The position numbers were made by a program, and so were the translations under genes. A stretch of DNA of 10,089 nucleotides from Candidatus Melainabacteria bacterium (GTDB lineage: Bacteria; Cyanobacteriota; Vampirovibrionia; Obscuribacterales; Obscuribacteraceae): assembly GCA_014380105.1 (NCBI GenBank), contig JACMKL010000626.1:1-10089 (forward strand). The letters run 5' to 3'. The notes under the pieces were generated by a model, which was not told the DNA's origin, searched no databases, and saw only the letters and a list, made by a program, of their open reading frames with translations. Positions 6,085 through 10,089 of the stretch are shown piece after piece; within the stretch, counting starts at the first letter, position 1; every line of letters starts with the position of its first letter.

Positions 6085-7119
6085 TCAAGCCGAAGTGTTG
6101 GACGGGGCAGGAACAGGTCGGACTGGTCGAGGGCAGCAATCCGGATGACAAACATTTGGAGCTGCGCCGCGCTCACCGCTGCAAAGTTTTTCTTCAGCAT
6201 CATTTAAACGCTCAGAAATTAACTGTCGAATCATCTTGATGAAGGCTGGGTGAGTGCCAGCTGTCGATGCTCTTTCCATATTAATTCCAGCTTTTCCAGC
6301 AACCGATGATGCCTCAGTATCGAGGTCATAAATGACTTCCATATGATCTGAAACAAAGCCGATTGGCAAAATTACTACGTCCTTAATTTTACGGTGTGCA
6401 ACATCCCGCATGTGGTCTAGAATGTCAGGCTCCAACCATGGTTGCGTAGCAGGACCACTGCGACTTTGAAAAACCAAATTCCAATCAGATACATCACAAG
6501 CGACTGCAACTAAACGCGACGCTTCCAGAAGTTGTGCTTCGTAATCGCTAGTTTCTGCCATTGAAAGTGGAATGCTGTGTGCCGTGAAAGCTACATGAAC
6601 AGACTTTCTTCGCTCTGCCGGAATGGCATTCAATGACTCATTGAGATGCGCGACATTAGCCTCGATGAAGCCGGGATGATTGTAAAACACTCTCAATTTA
6701 TCGATGACAGGTGCATCTTCACCAACTTCATTGCGAGCCTTATCGATGTCCTCAAGATACTGACGACAACCCGAATAGCTTCCGTAAGCCGATGTCACAA
6801 AAGCAAGTGCGCGCTTGACTCCATCATCTTTCATTATGCGGACGGTGTCAGTGAGCATGGGATGCCAATTGCGATTGCCCCAATAGACAGGCAAGTCGAT
6901 ACCGTTCTTTTTCAAATCTTCTTTAATAGCTGATATCAGGCGACGGTTCTGACCGTTGAGCGGACTGACACCACCAAACAGGTCATAATGATGGGCAACT
7001 TCCTTCATGCGCTGAAGAGGAACGTTTTTGCCACGCAGAACATTCTCAAGGAATGGCATCACATCATCTTTTCCTTCCGGTCCGCCGAAAGAAACGAATA
7101 ACACTGCGTCGTATTGCAT
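6085..7119 (-). CDS. hemH: Ferrochelatase, coproporphyrin (CpfC)-like type with Cys-rich tail
   Basis: A 344-residue protein that inserts Fe2+ into a porphyrin at the end of heme synthesis. Visible landmarks are the N-terminal 'VSFGGPEG', 'YWGNRNWHP' (79-87), 'TSAYGSYSGCRQY' (109-121), the metal-binding His181 in 'FTAHSIP', 'FQSRSGPATQPWLEPDI' (217-233) and Glu261 in 'PIGFVSDHMEVIYDLD'. The SRSGP-PWLEPD block and GFVSDHMEV are typical of the actinobacterial/Firmicute enzymes that use coproporphyrin III, so cpfC may be the better symbol. The C-terminus carries Cys313, Cys324, Cys328 and Cys329 (CHPDCCPRP). Together with an internal Cys (118 or 208) these could bind a [2Fe-2S] cluster as in several bacterial ferrochelatases. 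The ribosome site is AAAGGA 9 nt upstream. It leads the three-gene leftward cluster. No other heme gene is in view. Confidence 0.93.
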   Translation of the reverse strand: MQYDAVLFVSFGGPEGKDDVMPFLENVLRGKNVPLQRMKEVAHHYDLFGGVSPLNGQNRRLISAIKEDLKKNGIDLPVYWGNRNWHPMLTDTVRIMKDDGVKRALAFVTSAYGSYSGCRQYLEDIDKARNEVGEDAPVIDKLRVFYNHPGFIEANVAHLNESLNAIPAERRKSVHVAFTAHSIPLSMAETSDYEAQLLEASRLVAVACDVSDWNLVFQSRSGPATQPWLEPDILDHMRDVAHRKIKDVVILPIGFVSDHMEVIYDLDTEASSVAGKAGINMERASTAGTHPAFIKMIRQLISERLNDAEEKLCSGERGAAPNVCHPDCCPRPVRPVPAPSNTSA

Positions 7120-7135
7120 GATTCCTTTTCCTTTG

Positions 7136-7172
7136 AGTCTTCAGCCTGAGACTGACCCACGGGAGTCTGCAG
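7136..7172 (-). promoter_or_regulatory. Mutually exclusive hairpins in the ferrochelatase leader
   Basis: The segment AGACT at 7149-7153 can pair with AGTCT at 7136-7140 (next to the ribosome site) or, with more support, inside CTGAGACT / AGTCTGCAG (7146-7153 with 7164-7172, one bulged base). The two pairings exclude each other and lie 17-53 nt ahead of the ATG at 7119, so they could tune translation. No known riboswitch is recognised. Confidence 0.25.
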
Positions 7173-7205
7173 AGGGCTTGCTGACTCATGGACGTCGATC
7201 GTACC

Positions 7206-7211
7206 ATTATC
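7206..7211 (-). promoter_or_regulatory. Possible -10 box for the ferrochelatase operon
   Basis: On the minus strand GATAAT matches TATAAT at 5 of 6 positions and would give a leader of about 80 nt. No -35 box is found at 16-18 nt, so this is tentative. Confidence 0.25.
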
Positions 7212-7326
7212 TTTTCAGGGCTTTGTGAACGGCTCTGGAACTGCGACACGAGACGAAACATGTTGAATCAGCGGAAATCCGCTTTCGCGCTTGTTTTTCA
7301 ACTGCGATTGCGGTTGAATTTTACTT
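7212..7326 (+). ncRNA. Candidate small RNA in the gap between the divergent ferrochelatase and Roadblock genes
   Basis: Three consecutive hairpins lie on the plus strand where there is no gene: TTCAGGGC (7214-7221) with GCTCTGGAA (7232-7240, one bulge and one G-U), AGCGGA/TCCGCT (7270-7283), and a final 9-bp stem (7297-7305 with 7310-7318, loop GATT) followed by TTTTACTT, which looks like a rho-independent terminator. A weak promoter, TTGCTG-18 nt-TACCAT (TACCAT at 7202-7207), precedes it. No plus-strand coding frame feeds this terminator. I match it to no known RNA family. It could also be an isolated terminator or chance structure. Confidence 0.25.
7297..7326 (+). terminator. Terminator-like hairpin on the plus strand
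   Basis: A 9-bp stem (TTCAACTGC with GCGGTTGAA, one T-G pair), a 4-nt loop and TTTTACTT follow each other on the plus strand. In the minus direction the tail is A-rich, so it acts only rightwards. It lies upstream of the next plus-strand promoter and may also insulate it. Confidence 0.5.
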
Positions 7327-7391
7327 AAGCTTTGTCTGGCAATCCACCCAAGAGTCTTGCTCCCATTTAGTTTGCGGCACATCGAATCTTC

Positions 7392-7421
7392 TTGACAACA
7401 AAAGACAGTGCGTGCAAAGAT
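7392..7421 (+). promoter_or_regulatory. Possible promoter of the Roadblock-protein gene
   Basis: A perfect TTGACA (7392-7397) is followed after 18 nt by AAAGAT (7416-7421, 3 of 6 matches). Transcription would begin near 7428 and leave a leader of about 230 nt before the ATG at 7657. The -10 box is poor, so the call rests mainly on the -35 box. Confidence 0.35.
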
Positions 7422-7427
7422 GCAGAT

Positions 7428-7604
7428 AGGGCTGGTATCAGCCTTGGCGGCTTCTGAGTAAGCCTGGCGGGAAAAATCAAAAGTGAGGGTGCAGGCCCTC
7501 ATCACTTAGGGATGGCTGAGTCGAAAGCATATGCATGCTTTGCATTTGCTTAATTTGAATGCGGCAATTTTAGTACGAAATTACTTTCAGCCACTGTGGT
7601 GGCT
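7428..7604 (+). other. Series of five hairpins in the leader of the Roadblock-protein gene
   Basis: On the plus strand five stems follow one another: GGCTG/CAGCC (7430-7443, loop GTAT, extendable to 7 pairs), GGCTT/AAGCC (7449-7464), TGAGGG/CCCTCA (7484-7501), AAGCAT/ATGCTT (7525-7540) and AGCCAC/GTGGCT (7589-7604, loop TGTG). No coding frame with a ribosome site is found in this stretch. The strong ribosome site follows at 7647. A structured 5' leader is the simplest reading. No known riboswitch or tRNA signature is seen. Confidence 0.35.
7471..7501 (-). terminator. Terminator-like hairpin on the minus strand
   Basis: Read leftwards, TGAGGG-CCTGCA-CCCTCA is a 6-bp stem directly followed by CTTTTGATTTTT, a good T-tail. 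No minus-strand gene lies upstream of it. It would stop antisense transcription coming from the Roadblock gene before it reaches the ferrochelatase promoter region. Confidence 0.5.
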
Positions 7605-7656
7605 AGATTTTGCATTCCGCGTTTCTCCAAAGAGTGACAGCGGATTGGAGGAATGT

Positions 7657-9186
7657 ATGAATGAAACACAGACAAGAGTTCTGATTCAGCGAGAATTGGA
7701 CGGAAATTTGTCTCAAGAAGAGGAAACACGATTACGCAGAGTGCTACTTGTATCGGACTCAGCAAACAGCTTTCGAAGCAACCTCTCCCAAGTGGCAGCG
7801 GTGGCACAGGGACTCGACTTACCTGAATATGTGCGTCCAGTCAATTCAAGCCAGTTAGCTAATGAAATTTTAAACAGTCTTACCACGACGAAACGAAGTT
7901 TCTGGGAGCCGTTTTTTACTCTCTTTAGCAATAGAGAAAAGTCAGAAACGGTTTCCCAGATCCCTCCTCACAGACAAGACAGAACGCAAGTTCGAACGCA
8001 AGAACAAACGCAAGCTCGAACGCAAGATCAAACATATGAACGGACCACTGGTCCACTCCCTCAAATGGACCAGTACGTGACAGGGACTCACGCAGCTGTT
8101 GGAGGAGGACTTGCGAAAAAACTGAACAAGAATCAACAAAATCTGCCGACGGAAGAAAAAAGCGTCACTCTGGCCGACGCAATTCGCGCAAGAATACATG
8201 ATGCGCGTCCGGAGCCGCACCATGTATACATGCCAGAACAACAAGTTGAACCACTTATAGTGCCACAAATTGATTTTAGAATAGAGCCGCCGAGTCCAGC
8301 CGTGAGCCAAATTCAAATCAATGTCGCGCCATCGATATCACTGACCATCATCGGGCAGAGCATTGTTTCAGCGACGAATATCCCAGCTATCAATGTTTCA
8401 ACACAGTCTGTAGTGGTCAATCAAAACGTCCAACCAGAAATGGCACGCCCTGTAAGATCGTTTCACCAACCGAACACTTCTCCAGATCCCGTCATCGTGC
8501 CTGTCGTAAGAGCTCAAAAATCGTTGCCGATCGATGCAATAACAGAAAGGATAAACACGCTTTTTCAGGACCCCAAGAGTGTGCAACCACCAACTGTTCT
8601 ACCCGCCTCAATAAAAGAGCCCGCACCGCCAGTGATGCAACAAACCGGTAGAATGGATGAACACGTCGATGCATGTCTCTCTTCTGTTGGCAGGTTGAGC
8701 GACATAAGATATGCGACGAACAGCCCAGGCACCATTACAAACGTTGGAAATTTCCTTCTTAACGACCAAAATAGAAAGAGCGTTGAAAACTTTATCGCCA
8801 GTGCAAAGAATCAGAGTGGAGCGCGCGTCTTCACTTACGAAGCCGCCCAGGAACTAACCGAATTATTAAAACCAATTGCCGAATTTCGCAACGTACTTGG
8901 TTATGTCATCTGTGGCTACGACGGATTGTTGATCGCAAACACGCTTCAATCAGATTACGATGCTGAGTCAATCGCCGGATGCGCGCTTGTTAGCTACATG
9001 AATTCCCACGCCATTATGAAAGTGCTCGGATACACGAAAATCAAACAGTCGATTTCACTCACGCAAGGAGGCTACTTGATCTTGGCAGATTTCGGAAGGG
9101 GTTTGCTGACTGTGCTTATTGACGGCTCGGAAATTATTTCTCTGGCTGAACTTTCGGATGAGATCGACCAAATTACGCGAGACTGA
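7657..9186 (+). CDS. Roadblock/LC7-domain protein with anti-sigma-like N-terminus and long disordered linker
   Basis: A 509-residue protein. Residues about 1-60 (TRVLIQRELDGNLSQEEETRLRR and on) resemble the N-terminal helices of anti-sigma/zinc-finger-like domains, but no Cys or His zinc ligands are present. Residues 109-127 are a Thr-Gln repeat. The long middle (about 130-370) is Pro/Gln/Val-rich and probably unstructured. Residues about 395-505 look like a Roadblock/LC7 (MglB-like) domain: helix 'EAAQELTELLKPIAEF', strand 'VLGYVICGYDGLLIANT', helix 'AESIAGCALVSYMNSHAIM', then the strands 'KQSISLTQGGYLILADFGRG' and 'LLTVLIDG'. Such domains act as regulators or scaffolds of small GTPases. No signal peptide or membrane segment is seen, so it is likely cytoplasmic. 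GGAGGA 4 nt before the ATG at 7657 fixes the start against an upstream in-frame ATG at 7531. The vWA protein follows after 84 nt. Confidence 0.85.
   Translation: MNETQTRVLIQRELDGNLSQEEETRLRRVLLVSDSANSFRSNLSQVAAVAQGLDLPEYVRPVNSSQLANEILNSLTTTKRSFWEPFFTLFSNREKSETVSQIPPHRQDRTQVRTQEQTQARTQDQTYERTTGPLPQMDQYVTGTHAAVGGGLAKKLNKNQQNLPTEEKSVTLADAIRARIHDARPEPHHVYMPEQQVEPLIVPQIDFRIEPPSPAVSQIQINVAPSISLTIIGQSIVSATNIPAINVSTQSVVVNQNVQPEMARPVRSFHQPNTSPDPVIVPVVRAQKSLPIDAITERINTLFQDPKSVQPPTVLPASIKEPAPPVMQQTGRMDEHVDACLSSVGRLSDIRYATNSPGTITNVGNFLLNDQNRKSVENFIASAKNQSGARVFTYEAAQELTELLKPIAEFRNVLGYVICGYDGLLIANTLQSDYDAESIAGCALVSYMNSHAIMKVLGYTKIKQSISLTQGGYLILADFGRGLLTVLIDGSEIISLAELSDEIDQITRD
7983..8030 (+). repeat. 12-bp tandem repeat encoding Thr-Gln units
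   Basis: The 8-mer AACGCAAG recurs four times at an exact 12-nt spacing (7983, 7995, 8007, 8019), with varied bases between copies. It encodes four-residue units of the form [R/Q]-T-Q-x at residues 109-124 of the Roadblock protein. The period is a multiple of three, so copy number can change without a frameshift. Confidence 0.8.
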
Positions 9187-9270
9187 AGCGCCAGTCACAG
9201 AGGCTATCGGAACATAAAATGCAGGCGACCGTCCTTTCAGAAAGAGGCTGTTCGCGGAGTTGTCCCCTTA

Positions 9271-10089
9271 ATGAGATTGGCTACCTATATCACCATCGCC
9301 TGCATGATGCTCACGGCACAGTCTGGTTTGGCGCAGGGATATCGTATTCAGCGAAATTCGAGCAGCGATCAACAAATCCAATCACCAGCCCAGCCAGAGG
9401 TGACTAGTTTTCGCTTGCCCGCGAGTCAACCGCAGAGTGGGGTAGGTGATAACTTTGCCCAGGCTTTTGCGGAGCCGGCAGTGAGGCAAGTGCCTCAGAT
9501 GCAAACGGCACGCGTCAGTGACGCCGCATCCTTCCTCTCGCGCACCCTACAAACTTTTCAGCAAAAACCATTTTCATCGGCGGCCCTGGCACCAGTGGAA
9601 GTGGCACGTCTGCGGGGCAAGCATGTGACGATCGTGATGGATCGCTCTGGTTCCATGAAAACACAAGATTGCGCAATCGGAATGCCTATGATGGGGCGAT
9701 TTCCTGGTTCATCTAATATGTTGAGCAGATGGGACTGGTGCACGCGACAAACATTTGATCTCGCGCGCCAGACCGCCCAAGTCATGCCGAATGGCTTGAC
9801 CATGGTCTTCTTCAGCAGCTCGGATTCTGTTTTTCATCATGTTAGACCTGACGAAATTCCGGCATTATTTGCGCGCAATGAACCTGAAGGCGGCACCAAT
9901 CTGGTCGGAGCTTTGAAAAGACAATTTGACGATTTTTTCAAAGCGCAACAAATGGGTGCCACACAGCCTCTTGTGATTGCGGTGGTGACTGACGGCGCAC
10001 CGGATACTCCAAGAGCGCTCAAAGATTTAATTGTCGGGGCGACTCAAAAGATGACTTCTCCGGACCAGATTTCAATTGTATTTTTGCAA
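9271..10089 (+). CDS. Exported von Willebrand factor A-domain protein (partial, runs off right edge)
   Basis: The frame is open from ATG 9271 to the last base, giving 273 codons. A signal peptide (MRLATYITIACMMLTAQSGLA, cut near residue 21) is followed by a Gln/Pro/Ser-rich stretch (about 25-112). A vWA domain then begins at 'HVTIVMDRSGSM'. The metal-ion-dependent adhesion site is complete: D124-x-S126-x-S128, Thr209 in 'EGGTN' and Asp241 in 'VVTDGAPD'. So it should bind a divalent metal and a protein partner outside the inner membrane. Cys140 and Cys162 lie in a loop right after the DxSxS motif and could form a disulfide. The ribosome site (GGAG, 11 nt ahead) is weak. In-frame ATGs at 9304/9307 fall inside the signal peptide and are less likely. 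It is probably co-transcribed with the Roadblock protein gene 84 nt upstream. Confidence 0.9.
   Translation, partial: MRLATYITIACMMLTAQSGLAQGYRIQRNSSSDQQIQSPAQPEVTSFRLPASQPQSGVGDNFAQAFAEPAVRQVPQMQTARVSDAASFLSRTLQTFQQKPFSSAALAPVEVARLRGKHVTIVMDRSGSMKTQDCAIGMPMMGRFPGSSNMLSRWDWCTRQTFDLARQTAQVMPNGLTMVFFSSSDSVFHHVRPDEIPALFARNEPEGGTNLVGALKRQFDDFFKAQQMGATQPLVIAVVTDGAPDTPRALKDLIVGATQKMTSPDQISIVFLQ

Noticed and set aside
7215..7505. 96-codon minus-strand frame ahead of ferrochelatase
   Set aside because: No ribosome site, starts inside a terminator-like hairpin, and its composition resembles random translation.
7531..7656. N-terminal extension of the Roadblock protein from ATG 7531
   Set aside because: The ATG sits in the loop of a hairpin with no ribosome site; GGAGGA directly precedes the ATG at 7657.
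9219..9407. 62-codon plus-strand frame
   Set aside because: Overlaps the signal peptide region of the vWA protein in another frame and has no coding character.
1..10089. tRNA, rRNA, CRISPR, insertion sequence or phage features
   Set aside because: No T-loop consensus, regular spacer repeats, transposase, integrase or flanking terminal repeats were seen on either strand.

Overview
The window looks like chromosomal DNA of a free-living Gram-negative-type (diderm) bacterium of moderate GC. Most proteins have ordinary Sec signal peptides, and there is no phage, IS, CRISPR, tRNA or rRNA signal. The mix of long Ser/Thr/Asp-rich exported proteins, an actinobacterial/Firmicute-like coproporphyrin-type ferrochelatase and a Roadblock/LC7 protein next to a vWA protein would fit a non-photosynthetic cyanobacterial relative (Vampirovibrionia/Obscuribacterales-like) or another deep-branching group. 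That placement is only a guess from style.

Layout. 1-165 (-): start of a membrane protein running off the left edge, possibly a CPBP-type protein. 286-852 and 917-1882 (+): a TetR-family repressor followed by a retinol-dehydrogenase-like SDR oxidoreductase, probably one transcript from a promoter at 229-258. 1903-3117 (-): an exported thioredoxin-like protein whose reading frame is interrupted by a single in-frame TGA directly after the Cys of the expected redox motif. 3330-3713 (+): a small exported Gly-rich protein with a strong terminator behind it. 3797-5128, 5179-6018 and 6085-7119 (-): a probable operon read as ferrochelatase (hemH/cpfC), exported glycerophosphodiester phosphodiesterase, then an exported TPR / Thr-rich / poly-Asp protein. 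7120-7656: a long non-coding stretch with several hairpins, a candidate small RNA and a structured leader. 7657-9186 (+): a protein with an anti-sigma-like N-terminus and a Roadblock/LC7 C-terminus. 9271-10089 (+): the N-terminal 273 codons of an exported vWA-domain protein.

The main discovery candidate is the interrupted thioredoxin-like gene. Both halves are in the same frame, the fold continues across the TGA, the motif would be Cys-Sec, and a perfect 7-bp stem with a 6-nt loop begins 16 nt after the TGA. This geometry fits the published bacterial SECIS rules. Three genes here, including this one, end in TGA, so TGA is not globally reassigned. The likeliest reading is a selenoprotein that a standard gene caller would split in two. 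A nonsense mutation or sequencing error is the alternative.
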